Part shown: positions 11,105 to 23,700 of the stretch, piece after piece
Position numbering within the stretch: position 1 is the stretch's first letter
Layout of the letters: each line of letters starts with the position of its first letter
Source: Leidyana gryllorum EB-2025a
Taxonomy: Eukaryota > Apicomplexa
NCBI GenBank assembly: GCA_048772705.1
Contig: JBLWGC010000177.1
Location: forward strand, 1 to 64,000
DNA: 64,000 nucleotides
Direction: 5' to 3'
Program-made: the position numbers and the translations under genes
The notes under the pieces: generated by a model
Databases searched by the model: none
What the model saw: only the letters and a program-made list of their open reading frames with translations
Told to the model about the DNA's origin: nothing

Positions 11105-14100
11105 ATGCCCCCACGCGGGCGGCAGCGCTGTACTCATTGCGATGGGACCAACTTTGTGCAGGACGACGCTGGCTTCTATGTCTGCAACGACTGTGGCACT
11201 GTTCTGGAGGGGGTGCGGCGAACTGAGCGGTAGGGGACCCCCACTCGTCACAAATATTGCCTTTTTAGAGACACTGAAGACCTCCTCTTCGAGTATACCG
11301 GCAGTCTAACTGGCGAAGGGGGTGGTGTAACCACTCGCAGAGCTGGCCGCACAGGTGGCCAACATGCAACTCTCACCCTGGCAAGTCGAGACTATGCAGC
11401 CGACTGGCACACCCTCGATGCTCACCGCGGTCGCTTGGAGGGTCCGACGGAAGCTGACTATCTGTTGGCTGTGCAGAACATCATAAAGCAGTGCATAAAG
11501 GGCGTGTGTAAACGATTCCTGTTGGGCGAAGCCGGCCGCAGATGGGAGGAAGAGGCCAAAGGCATATGGTTGTTGTTGTTACGATCATTTGAACGAAGCA
11601 GAGAAACAATGCGATCCTTCTTCGCTGATAATCGGCGAAGATCACTCAAAGTGAACCCCAACCGCATCGACGGCATGTTGACTGGGGATTTGGAACTGAC
11701 AACAGCACTCTTCACAGTCAACGATCCCGTCAGTGAGCTCAATCCCATAACTTTGGAGGCTTTCAACATGGCCGTTGAGAGATTAGGCCGCAACAAAGCC
11801 GCATACATTCGACGCTTAGTCGATGGAGTCCCCTCTCAACACAACCGTCGCCCCACGACTCCCAACCCAGCAGCAGCTTCCGCGGACGAGGTGAAACACG
11901 AAGAGGGAACGGAGGTTGGCAGAGGTGCTGAGGCGGCCAGACGAGCTGAAGCGGCTCCCGAATTGGTGGAACAGAGTCCGGAAGCCGGAGAGACGGCAGG
12001 TGTGGCGTCTCCTACAAAGCGAGAAAGGAAAGATGGTCTCTCGGCTTGGGAGGAGACCAAAACAACCGTTGGGTCAGCTGGTCGAAAGCGTCTGCCCGAG
12101 TTTCTGGGTCTACGGGAGCGCATGTTGGCCGAGGTGAACAAGAAGAGACGGCTGTGTTTGAATCCCTGGAGCACGTGGGATGGAACAGCTCAAATCTCGA
12201 GGAATAGTCTGAGTCAGTCTCGAAAGAGGATTCAAGCCCTCTTGACCGACAGAGGGCTGAGTGTAACTCCATATGAGGACGCGAGCCCGTCAGGTGGGGG
12301 GAAGAAAAAGTACTCTTCCGATCTGCAGGCCGCTATCCACGCTGTTTATGACCACGACTTGCTGGAGGCTATCCTCCGAACCGAGTTTGAGCTGTTGGAG
12401 AACGTGGCTGATCCGGCGAATATATTGTCTCATCCGGCCGGTCCGCCGCTGTCTATCAGTTTGCTGCAGGCCTCGTCCAACTCCAACTTGGCTCAAATGG
12501 TCACAACGGCGTTCTCCACTGAGGAGTTCCATATGGTGGCAGCGAGACTGCACGAATTGTATACAGAGTCGGCGCAGTTTATACGTCAATTGTACGGAGA
12601 CAAGCGGCGGTACAAAGAACAGTCATTGACTGAGGAGGAACGATTCCTTTTGTCTCGAATACCGCCGGCTGCGAGGAGACAGCGCGACTTTTATGCGAGT
12701 GCTGTGGAGAAGAGCCATCCCCGACAACGAGACACACCGCCAACTATTCGTTTACAGCCGCTGCGAACGTCGTTGCAGATCACTACGATCCAGGGCCTGG
12801 CTGAGGCATACAGGTCCACAACAGCAGACTTGACGCCTCCAGCAGCTGACAAGTCTGTGACATATCTCACACCAATGATACCCAATCTCTGGCTGAACAT
12901 ACGAGGAGCAGAAAACGCGAGCGGGTTCACCAGCCATGTTCGAACTGGAGAGGTGATGCGGCTGACACAGCTCATCACTAAGGGAGAGCTGCCCGGTGTC
13001 CTAACTGCGTTATCGGAGGTCACTGTGGACACTCGACTGCTCTTCCCATTGGTACTGGTGGCATCTCGGCAAGCTGGTCTGGGAGTGACGGCCGCCGATC
13101 TGATCCGCTGGGCGGTGGAAGAGCGGTCTCACATGTTGTCATATTTGGTGGAAGAGGGGGTCGACATCCCACCTTGGCTCCTGCACGGCGCGTTTCGGGT
13201 GCAACCTGTGGCTCGGGTGGCAGCCACGCAGAAGAGATCAGCTATTACGACTGACTTTCATCTCTTGTTGCCGAGACTTCCGCCACGCGTACAATCTCTA
13301 CAAACAACGGCCGAAGAGTTTGAGGCTCTTCTGGGATTGAAAGAGAGAGTGCCTCGCGAATTACTCCGGAATCGATTGGTGGTGCGACTATTACATCATT
13401 CTTTTCTGCCACCTAACCTTCAAGTCCCATGTCTCAGGATCATCTCGACCTCATCTGATACCCCGTCATCGGAAGCCGACGATCTGCACTTCATCGCCGC
13501 TGCTATTCTGGCCACTTGCAGACTGTACTGGAGTTCTTTCCGCACCAATGAGCCCCTGAAAGCTCGCGACTTTGACGATACAGCAGTGCCCTCGTGGAGA
13601 ATGGATGACGCGGTATGGAGAGACATTGCCGTCGCTTTGGCTCAAAGCCGAACACCCGTCCCCACCTCGCTGGACTCCAAACTGGCGTATGTCAATAAGA
13701 GGGAGGTGGAGGATGCATTGGGCGAACAGTTGAACGCCTATCGCACCTTCCTGTCCTTTGAGAAAGAAAACCGTTACGCTCCCATCTGCCGTATAATCAA
13801 TCAGGGCCACAGCGGCCGACCGATAATCGGTGCCGGTCAGTCCCTTCAGACTGCAAAGGAGAAGGAGATGTTCGAGTTTCCCCACGGTTCATACTTGCCA
13901 CCCCTATACACACGCTCAGAAAAGGAAGCGTATTTCCCTCTGCAGTTCCGTAAGCCCAATTGAGTCATCTGTTGTGGTTGTTGACCACTTTTGTTGTCGT
14001 TCAGCTTGGTACACGCAGTTTCGTCAAGGACCCGATGGAGTGCGCTCCTTACCGCCTCTTCCCATCACACTGGCGATACACGCTCAGCGGATGGCAGATC

Positions 14101-14215
14101 TCTTAGGCACTGATGCGCGTCTCATCTTACAGGTGAGCGAACTGTGCTCCACAGTGTGATATGTAGCCGGCCATTGCAGACTGTGGCGAAAATCGAAACC
14201 AAACTGGCCTCATAA
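11105..14215 (+). CDS. TAF1B/Rrn7-like RNA polymerase I initiation factor
   Basis: Four exons, 11105-11229, 11269-13949, 14005-14132 and 14180-14215, give 989 residues. The first exon encodes a zinc ribbon, CTHCDGTNFVQDDAGFYVC then NDCG, spaced as in TFIIB-related factors. It is followed by a helical region (ADYLLAVQNIIKQC, then EEEAKGIWLLLLRSF) of the kind seen after the ribbon in TAF1B/Rrn7. Family role: a TFIIB-like subunit of the rDNA promoter selectivity factor that recruits RNA polymerase I. The acidic Ala/Glu-rich stretch at about 200-270 looks disordered. Its start codon lies 45 bp from that of the divergent kinesin. A TFIIB/Brf relative is the alternative, but its length and lack of clear cyclin repeats favour TAF1B/Rrn7. 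Confidence 0.6.
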
Positions 14216-14228
14216 TTTTTGTCGTGCA

Positions 14229-15315
14229 ATGTGGCAAACCTGCGCTTGTGCGTGTCAGCCCCTTGCGGGGTTCACACAATCCACATACGCGACTATTGAA
14301 GCCCCTCAGATCGTCACACCTGAGGTTTTGACTCCGCCTTTATCCTATCCCCCTCAATATCCCTCTGCCCCTCAAGTACACACATGGACAGGACACGTCA
14401 ATAATGATGTCATCGTGCAAGCGTTTGTCAATACTATCCCGACCACACAGAGAGAGTGGGCCGCGCTAAGAGCCGGGCTCGCTAATCAAAGCAATTTTTA
14501 CAATAGAGATGATCGATTCCACCACACACAAGCAGCCATGGCGAACACAGTGCACCAGCAGGAGAGATTCGTGGGAATGGGCAACGGGGTGCGGACTCAA
14601 TACCCGGAACGACGAATAAGTAGTCCCGGCCAACTCGATAAAGGCTGGCTAAACGAGGCTTATTGGCTCGGCTATCAGCACGCATTCGAGGATACTCGCC
14701 CTTCGCCTCTAACCGCAGAGGTAAGTGCCCATCAGACACCATCTCATACACACTCGCCAGGAGCGTAATAACCCTCTGCCCTTTGTCACTGAGCCCGGAC
14801 AGAACGTGCGAGTCGCCGCTCAAGAGTATCTGGGGCTGAAGAGGCAGGCCGGGCCCGCCCACTTTGTTCAACAACACGAGAGTGGCGGCGGTGTACCACC
14901 AGCAGCGGTCTACAACTCAGAACCCGCTTCTCTGAGCAATGTAACCCAACAGCAGCAATGGCTCGAGCTCTCTGCCCGTGTCACGAATGTGAACCCCATG
15001 GCGGGTGTTGCAGCAGCCGCGTCTCACCCCACCCATGTGGCTGCTCCCCCAATGCCGATGGCAGCCAACTTAGCAGCACCCGGAGACGGATCTGTGCCGT
15101 ATTCGAGACCTCCTCCTCCTCCTGTAGCCAGAAAACGACGTACCGTTCGCCAAATGGTGGAGGTGCCGCTAAAGATTCAGGTTCCTCTAGAATTTTCTGT
15201 CAACGGAGCATCAGGAGATGTGGTCGTGAACGACGTCCAAGTAAAAAAGGCTCAAACAGTTGCGGCTGGTCGCTTTGCCCACCACCCGTTTGCACGAACT
15301 GACGAGTCGAGTTGA
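14229..15315 (+). CDS. Hypothetical Pro/Ala-rich protein
   Basis: Two exons, 14229-14720 and 14761-15315, with a 40-nt phase-0 GTAAGT...CAG intron, give 348 residues. I recognise no family. The N-terminal half has a compact segment with aromatic residues (GWLNEAYWLGYQHAFED). The middle is low-complexity Gln/Ala/Pro-rich with five prolines in a row before RKRRTVRQ. The C-terminus is a short beta-rich stretch (VEVPLKIQVPLEFSVNG). No signal peptide or membrane span. The ATG lies 13 bp after the stop of the upstream gene, so either the true start is a later Met or the two transcripts overlap. Confidence 0.6.
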
Positions 15316-15478
15316 GGCTTGGCAGCAACGGCTTTGGGGCCAGCGACTACGTGTTGACTTCTAATGAGAAGTTCTCCGCCGTCCCTCTGTCTTTCGATGT
15401 CCACCAGGGCGAAGTTGCATCCGGAAGAGACGATACTACGTGTTCAGATCAGATCGATGCGACAACTAACCATAAAAC

Positions 15479-17246
15479 TTACTCTATGTGTTTGAATTGA
15501 TGGTCCGGCCCAAGCCACTTGACACCGGTACCAGCGCTGGCGAGACTGGGCCATGACTTCTTGACTTTGTGGGCAATCGGACCCGACGTCACCTGTCTCA
15601 TCCGCTCACATCGGATGTTGTTTTGGGCCTTCAGGCGCAAGTCGACAATCTCGCTTACACCACCGTCAGTGCTCGACCCAGCCAGCAAAACAACTTCTCT
15701 CTTCCCCGGACGTGTAGCCTTCCAGTCGAAGAGCCGGTTCAGCAGCATCGATCCCTCATCCAATGCTTGAGGAACGTTCCACGTGCCCGCCAGCTCGCGC
15801 AGGGAGCCTTGGGTAGTGAAGTAGCCCGGCTCACCCAAGTGTGCAAGTGGTTGGGCACTGCACACCAGGAGAACGCGACAGTCGTGCAGGTATCCGCCAT
15901 CAGACAAAGCGTACTCCAAGTCGGACCACTGCTTTGCACCGAGCACAGTGGTCGAGTCGTCACTGTTCCAATCCTTGTGGATAGCGCGCTGGGCCCGGGT
16001 GTCAAGGAACAAGAAGCCAAGATCGCCAAAGGCATGGAGATGATAAGCTTGGCCAATTTTCATTGCACCTGAGAGACTGCCTCCTTGTTTTGGAGCCGCG
16101 TAGTCTTCGAATAGAGAACGGCAGTACTCATTGTACACTCTATATGCACAGAACTGAAGGAAAGCTGGAATGGTCTGACGATCATTATTATCATCGTCGC
16201 CCAATTTGTGTGAGATTTCATGGTCATCCAATATCATGAGATTTGGGGCATTCGCCAGCACGTGACGAGTCGTCGGGACGCTCCAGGTGTCCCGATACAC
16301 GTTACGGAAAATATCGCAGACGCGCTTCTCCGCGTCTACAAGCTGCTCCCCATCCAATCCGTCGCAAGCCGCCAAGGCCTCTTGATAGGCACATTCTTTG
16401 CCAGTGAATTGACGTCCGCGGTTCGTATCAGTGTACTCATCAGAATCCACAAACGCTGTCAATGAACTGTGTTGAGAGCAAAACACAGTTGGAACATATT
16501 GAGAGGAGACGCCACCACTCAAACACCACACACACTTTGGCACGAACACGTCATGGGCATTTGGGACTCACCAATGTTGCCGAGGTGGAAGATGTAGTCG
16601 ACTTCTTGACGTTTGCACTGGCCGTAGAGGGTCTTCCACAGGTCCAAGTTTTGGGGGATGGAATCGCGTTGGGTTTGGAAGTTGTTGCAGGAGACGACCG
16701 CAACACGGGCCGGGTTCTTGGCAACACTCCATCCGGACGGTAAGGTTCTGAAGCTGGACTTAATGAGTCCCGGAGCAGGAAGGTCGAAGGTGACCTTATA
16801 CTGAGTGTCTGTTGAGTGTTTTGAGGTGCTGTTCCGAAAGGGTACTCACTGGCGCGGAGTTCCTCGAAGAAGAAGACAACTGGGGTCTCGCGCGCGACGC
16901 GTTTGACCATCCCGTGTTGTACGCCGAACTTGTCGGTAAGGAAGCATTTGACGGTGCATGTTTGTGAGGTTTCGATCAGAATTCTTGCAGTGGTATCAGT
17001 GACCATACCGATAACGGGTCCCAGCGATATGTAGGGCGTGAAAGCGCGTTTGGGCTCAAAGGCGGTCGAGGAGTTGGGTGGAGCCGAGACGGGGGTGCGA
17101 GCGGCATTACGAGCCAGGATCTGAGTAGTGCTCCAATAGTCCTGTGAGGTGGTGTGGATTCCGCTGTCCACGGTTGAAGACTCAGTACTTGATGATTGAC
17201 TCGTGTAGCTCGATGAGCTGCTGCTGGAAGAACGGGAGCTGGGCAT
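15479..17246 (-). CDS. PhoD-like metallophosphatase
   Basis: Phosphoesterase of the PhoD/alkaline phosphatase D fold. Exons 17246-16850, 16808-16572 and 16455-15479 (introns of 41 and 116 nt) encode 536 residues. Landmarks after a Ser-rich N-terminus: a fibronectin-like LRANTQYKVTF strand pair, VVSCNN, YIFHLGN, and the metal-binding NLMILDDHE (DDHE about 288-291), then FLDTRAQRAI and GAKQWSDLEYAL. No N-terminal signal peptide is evident, so it may act inside the cell or at an internal membrane. The start at 17246 is directly preceded on the coding strand by a T6 tract and AG. PhoD enzymes normally bind Fe/Ca; the substrate is unknown here. Confidence 0.8.
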
Positions 17247-17332
17247 CCTAAAAAAGGGAGAGGTTTCCTCGAATTGCCTCTTCTGGTAGATCCTAGCACT
17301 TTTTTCTATTTTATCACACAAGGTGTGCGCGA

Positions 17333-20300
17333 ATGTCGGTCGATACCTTGCCAGAAGAGGAGAAGGAGGAACTTAAGAAGTTTGTTCATGACTTTGTCGA
17401 ACGAGTGTCAAGCCAAGGAATCTCATGCCGTATTGCGCATCCTCAAGGTCAACTTCAACAATGTGTGCTCTCCATGGATCACCTCCTTTCAGTCAGTCTC
17501 TTCGCACTTGATGATCCGCAAACTTCCAATAGTAGGCCGTACTACTGACTTCGGCAGGCGGCCAACAGGTCGCACGCCTTCGAGTCATTGACCTCCACGC
17601 CCTCGTCACGGGCAAGGCGATCGAAAAGGAGGTAAGCAACCGGCTCGCGAGACCACTACCCAGACACACACACACACGCACACACACACACACACACTTC
17701 TCCCCAGGCTCCCGATCACAAGTTGAGTGCTTCGAATCTGCGCCGAGCGATCCTAATGCAAACGCCGTATGGCAGTACATCGATAGTCTGTCGGAATGCT
17801 ACGGATCAGCATCAGATCGTGGCAGCGCTGTCCTTGTTCAGGTACTTTCCCCCTCTGCCCCCTTTTGCCCTCCTTTGCCCCCCTTTGCCCCCGACTGTGT
17901 GGTTGCAGGTTAATTCCACTGTACGAAGCTCGTCGGTTATTGGAGGAGGGACCGAGTGGTGAGGATGGGGCTCGTCAGCGTCCCGCGAGCAAGAGAAGTG
18001 CGAACGAGATCCGTATCTCTTCGCTGCAGTGGTCAACTCCTATGCTGGGGCCGTCGCTGATCTCGAGTCCGTTATATATACCGACTCGTACGGTGTCCCC
18101 AATACCGTCTGAAGAGTCACGGAGTCCACGGGAGTATCTGCCTGTCTCCTCCCCGATGAAGCATCCCTTCGATCGAATGCCGGCTGGCTTTTTGTCGTCA
18201 TCTGACCACACGGCGCGGTTGCAGAAGGCACTGAACAAGGAGATGGGCGCCTGCTGTTGCCCGTCTCCGGCGGTGCATCGGTCGGGCGGCAACAAAGAGG
18301 ACAAACCCTTTCCGACGGTGCCAATATCTCCCACGCATGGTCGGAAAGCGATTGAACGAGAAGGGCCGCCATCGGCGTTGTCTCCGCGTAACATGTTGGA
18401 AGGCCTCGAAGGTTTGAGCTCCTCCCCCGCGAAACCGTTGAAATTGAATGACATCTCCATCAGTTTACTGTCCCCCGAAGATCCCACCCCCGAAAACCGT
18501 CGTCGTTTCCACCCCCTATTAGCCGATGACTTTGCCGAGCACACAGCACGACCTACCAGAAGCTTTGTGACGTCAATGGCGCTCGGCCGGTCACCGCGAA
18601 ACCTCCGACGAAACAACATTGACGGCGACAACGACGATTTCGAGTTGGACTCTGACGACTCGCGTGAGTCATTGAGCCCCAGGGGATCAATGAATGTGGC
18701 GTCTCCTCGGGGAATAAAGGTCTTTAGCAACTTTGTCGCGAGAATGCAGACTTTATTGTCTCCCCGATCCGCAGTCGCCGTCCCTCCAATGGTTCCCAAG
18801 AGCAGCGACAATACAACACCAGCGGCCGCCCTCCGCTCTCCTCAACGAACGATCTCGGACCAGAGCGTCCACGGATTCGTCTCCTACCGCCGACCCCTCA
18901 GAGTAACCAAAGATACCACCGCGAAAGAGCGACATATTAATGAGGAAGAAAAGGACAGCTCCAGTGACGAAGAAGACGATCAGCAAATGGATGATGACAC
19001 CCACCATCACAGGTCGGAGGAAAATGTGGCCTACGAATCTTTGCCTGGAGAACTGCCTGCTCCAACCCCGCCCCCCAACTCCGGGGTCCTCTTTGACTCC
19101 GGAGTGGTGCCCGCCGGTCCTCGACAACAGTCGACGGCACAGCACACCGCCACCCTACCCCCCATCCGGCCGCTCCGTGTGCGACCTCCCAGCCCTTTAG
19201 TGGTTCCCGATGGACTGTTTCAATCGCGTAACGAGCGTTTGTACACCCATGAGGAGGAGCCGAGTTCCCTGGGAGAGGCGGAGTTGGAGTCGGCAGCCAG
19301 TCACTCGCACTCGCCCCGCCCGAGCCGTACCAAACGCTCCTCCGCATTGAAGGTCCAAGCAGTAGAGCTCCGTACACATCGACGCCTTTCATACCGCACT
19401 TCAGGTGTGTTGCATGAAGACCCGGTCCAACATAATATGTTGGGGACCTCCACTGGGACCCAACGCATGTCTAATAGCAGTCACAGTGTGGCTGTGGAAC
19501 CTCTCGAAGTTTATCGTTTATTGCCCATTGGCTCCCCCCGGATATCGCTGGCTCGCAAGTTGCCCACACCGGACGTCGTCTCCCCCTCTCCCAGCAACAG
19601 GTCCGGCTTCTCGGCTTACTTTGATCTCTCATTATCTGAGTCAAGTTGGCAGGCACCCGTCACGGACACGGACGAGACCATCGAGATACTCTACGCCACT
19701 CAACTTAGCCGCATGCCCGGGGAGCGCCGTTTCTCGAGTATCGAAGACGAGATTATCAATTATGGACCGCCTCTCGCGCCAGAGGGGATGCCACGAAGAG
19801 AACGGACTTCCACAAACTTGGCCTGGGCAACAGCTATTGGAAGTGGAAGGGGCGTCAATGGCGCCGTGGGACCCAACCGACCGAGGGCGGCCGACGCACC
19901 GCTCGAGCGACCTCCCCGTCGGTGGTATCGGCCCGCGAACCCTCCGAAACCCCCACCTTCGGTGGGGAAGGCTGCGCCACGTCTCCCCCGACAATCGGTC
20001 GTTTCCAGTTGTTCTGGAGAAGATGGGAGTCCGATGGCGGCGGAGACTGTCTCGGCGGCGAAGAATCCACGTCGGCTGTCTCTGTGGTCCTCGGATTCGA
20101 GTTCCATGTCGCCGCCTCCGACTCTGCCACCCACACGAAATGACAATCGGTTCGTTTCCCCGGCGACTATTGCCGCTCCAGCACAGACCCCCACCACCAA
20201 TGCTTTCGTTGTTCCAAAGGTCGCCGCGGGCTCTCTCGACGAAGAGACCGACACGGAGATCAACTTTACCACCTTCAAGGAGCAGGCGAAGGAGCAGCAG

Positions 20301-20729
20301 GCGGCCAGGGAGCAGTTGTTTCAATCGGCACAGGCCAGAGAGCAGCTCTTCCAATCGGCGCTTCAGGGGAAGTCTTCTTCCACCCCCGCGAAGGACTCAG
20401 CGGATCGGCCGCGGCGGCGCACGCGTTTCGCTGACGATGTCTACGTTTCCAATGAGGGGAACAAATATAGCGATAAGCAAAGCGAAGTGGACGACATTTG
20501 GCAAACTCGCCCTATGGTGGGTACGGCTTTCGGCGACGACGCCTCGTCTGCTGACTTGGCTGATGTGAGACTGAGCACTCTGGAAGCGTCGCAGCTGAGT
20601 CCGCTAGAGAAACTGAAGAAGGCGCATATCGGTGTCGCCACCCCCTTCACTCTGGCCATGCAGAAGCGCAAGGACAGCGAGTCACCACTGGCGTCAGCAG
20701 CATTGCAGTATAAGCGCTCCAATCTTTAG
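17333..20729 (+). CDS. Large disordered protein with N-terminal PH-like domain
   Basis: Exons 17333-17491, 17536-17631, 17708-17841 and 17909-20729 give 1069 residues. The first about 130 residues look like a PH-type fold: LSMDHLLSAVLLTS, VARLRVIDLHALVTGKA and a final helix (STSIVCRNATDQHQIVAALS). The rest is Ser/Pro/Arg-rich and probably disordered, with a short repeated EQLFQSA element near the end and the basic PRRRTRFADDVY. The first intron uses a GTCAGT donor; the second carries a CA microsatellite. I do not recognise the family. A membrane- or cytoskeleton-linked scaffold is possible but not shown. Its stop codon overlaps that of the convergent Vps15-like gene. Confidence 0.65.
17664..17697. 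repeat. (CA)n microsatellite within an intron
   Basis: About 34 nt of alternating A and C with one G interruption lie in the 76-nt second intron of the large PH-like gene, close to its 3' splice site. Confidence 0.9.
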
Positions 20730-23700
20730 ACCAGTAAATCTATCGTTCCGTCTCGTCGGGCAATTGCCATCAATGGTAGATGGGTGGGGAGCAATGGGGA
20801 GCTCGGGAGGTCTGGGTGTAGCAGGGCAATGCTGGTACCTCTCTCCAGCCCGCCACCTTCTATCATAGTACACCCGGTCTCTAAAACTGCCACCCCCTCC
20901 TCCCCCAAGGCAGTCACTCCATATCTCAATGATCCACCTTCTTCCTCGTTTTGGTGTTGCCCAGCAGTGAGAACACGTGATCCTGTCACCCTCGTTTCCG
21001 ACAGCACCAACTGGTCCTGATCCTTCGGCATTGTCACGGAAGCGATGGGATCACTAACTGTCCAGAGTCTCATGTGCCCGTCCGCAGTCCCATGGAGAAT
21101 GCAGCTCTGGTACCCTACGCCTTGGGGCATCCACAGCGGCCCCCGACCTCCACACACTGGTTTGCTGCACACACTCTCCTCGGGACGGAGAAAGTCTTGA
21201 ATCACGCAATAGCCATTCGGCAACACTGTCCGCGTCTTTGAAGGAATAAACAGAACCGACACCCGTCCCGAAACGGCTTCAATTATCGCCAAATGGGCAT
21301 TCAAGTGACCTTCAAATGTTACCGCCACTCGAGGAATCTTATCGCAGGAATTCTCCCGACTCACAGCCGCTATAGTCACCGGGCACAGATTCTCCGAGTC
21401 GAACTGACGACAATCCTCAGATCCCGTCGTCTCCTCGTTCACCGGCACCAACTGAGAGGGCCTCCGCAAATCAATCACCGCCACGATTTCTAGAGGCCTC
21501 ATATTCACCGTCGCCAGCTTCCCAGTATTCGTCAGAACAGAAGCCCAGCTCTCTTCACAACTCGCAATCACCTTCACGGGTACCCCCAGCCACGGAGGCA
21601 GCGACACGCAATCGTCTCGCCGGCCGCTGTGTAGTGAGGGTACGGAGGCGATGTGCCGAACTTCAATCAGCCCGCACTTCCGACTTAGCAGAATACGCTC
21701 GGAATTGCGCAGCCAAATCAGGTCAGTGATGCCCAGACCCGCCGTCGGCACATCCACACCTGTGTAGTCACCAACAAAAGGAGGCATAATCGAGCACACA
21801 CATTGGCCACCTCCGGGACCGTTCTTCATAATTCCCCGCTGGACAGCATCTCTCATGTCCACAATCACGACTCGCCCGTCGTCGTAGCCAAAGATCAGCC
21901 CCATCGACCGAGTTCCCAGCGGCGCACACACCGTCGGCGTGTCGTCCTTCTCCGGTTCCCACTGCAACACAGCGGGGGTCGCTCCCACAGACCGCAACGA
22001 AGCCATCGACCAAATAGTGACCACAAATTCCGGAGTGTGCGTCACGGCAACCAAAAAGCGGTCCATCGCCAGGCCGAATAGCTGAAAAGCCGCTTACTTT
22101 AGTGACAACGGGCGAAGGAGGCGAAGGAAGAAGTGTCACACACGAGTCATTCAATCCTCGAACCACACTTTTATCCACTCACTGTGATAGAGGTCGACTC
22201 GCCCTGAAAGAAACAGGGACGGAGACCGGCAAAGAAACGGCCATACGGCTGCCAAAAGTCGAGACTCCTGGACGGAGGGCCGTTTTCAGTCTCAGGGAGC
22301 TCATAAGTTGGAAGTGGAATTAAGGGTGGGTCCAAACGTAACAACCGTCTAAGGGCCAAATCCTCTTCGTCGGGTTGGGAAGGTTTCCACAATGTTCTCG
22401 AGGGTACTGCTGGAACTTTTTGCTCATCACACAAATCCTTCACGCCCGCCCGCACTCACTTTGACTGTGGATATAATTGAGAATCTCAGAGACCTCTCGT
22501 AGATTGGCAGTCTCATCAAAGGGCAGCGCCCCAACAGCAGCTGTTTTGGGGGGAGAGTCACTTCGCAGTTGTGGGCTGGAGGGCCCTTTGAGGATATTCT
22601 CCAAATCATCGAACGAATACGTCCGCTGCAGCAGAGTCACCATTCAAACGGCGAGACAACCGCTAACTCACCTGCAGGAGGCCGGTGATCTCGTCCCAGT
22701 TGCAGAAAGGTGTGGACCAAAAAGACTCGGCTCTCCGGATAGCGGCCAGAACTCCAGCTATCGATGCGACACGAGCCTCGCGGATGACCTCATTTTCGCT
22801 GTCCAGCGTGGCTGAGGCCCGCAGAATACACTCCAAGCCATGGACAATCTCGGCACACGACTGAACAAATGAGGAGTGTGTGAGTGTTTGGGGGTTTCCA
22901 CACTCACTGTGATGTCTCGTCTCAAGGCGGGTTGAATCTCGGTGAGGATGACATTGCTGCAGGATCGCCACAGAGTGGCGTCTCGTCCGACTCCGTTGGC
23001 AAAGAGATCCAGCATAGTGGCATAGAGGAGAGGTTGGAGAGGATCATTTCGATTCTCGTTACGCCGGCGTTGGAGCGTCATGAGCAAAAATGGTATGAGG
23101 AATCCCTGAGTTGACGCCGGATCAAATTGGAACGCAATTCGGGGAAGAATGGAACAGAATGCCTCAACGACATCGTCGTCTTCGATGAACTGAATCTGCG
23201 CCAAAAGAGTAACGACAAAGTGCTGAACGGCCGACGAGTCAGTGGTGGAGGCAACAGCAGCCAGAAAGAGCGGTAAAGTGCGCACATAACTGATACGCAA
23301 AATGTGGCAGCCCTCCAGAGTCCCGTCCAGGGGTGTTGTGGACGGGTCGGTCGGCGTCGAGGTGGTATTCGCGTTGACCCCAAATGGCGTGGAGGCAACT
23401 GTCGAGTCAGTCGCACTCCCGCCACTCGGCACACCGGAGGGTGCGGGAATATTGGCGGTTTGACTGACGACAGATTGTGATGAGGGGTCCGTGGGCTCTG
23501 GAGGCGGGGCGAACTGGCCCACTGATGGGAAGAGCAAAAGGCCGATCTTCATATATATGGCCCTCAAGCCTTCCAACGACCTCACCTCCGCCCCAGAAGT
23601 GGTGAGCGCTTCGAGGGAAACCAAACTGGTCGGGGAAGACGGCCCAGCGTCACTCTGCTGCCCATCGAGGGCGGTCTGTTTGGATGGGACGAATAGAGAA

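Noticed and set aside
17523-17561. A 26-nt intron with a GTAGGC donor in the PH-like gene
   Set aside because: A 44-nt intron with a GTCAGT donor (17492-17535) fits the usual length and gives a smoother protein.
22171-22178. Possible extra mini-exon (LNDSCVTLLPSPPSP) in the Vps15-like gene between 22090 and 22160
   Set aside because: The peptide resembles a WD40 strand, but no splice phase connects it to both neighbours; a single 101-nt intron keeps frame.
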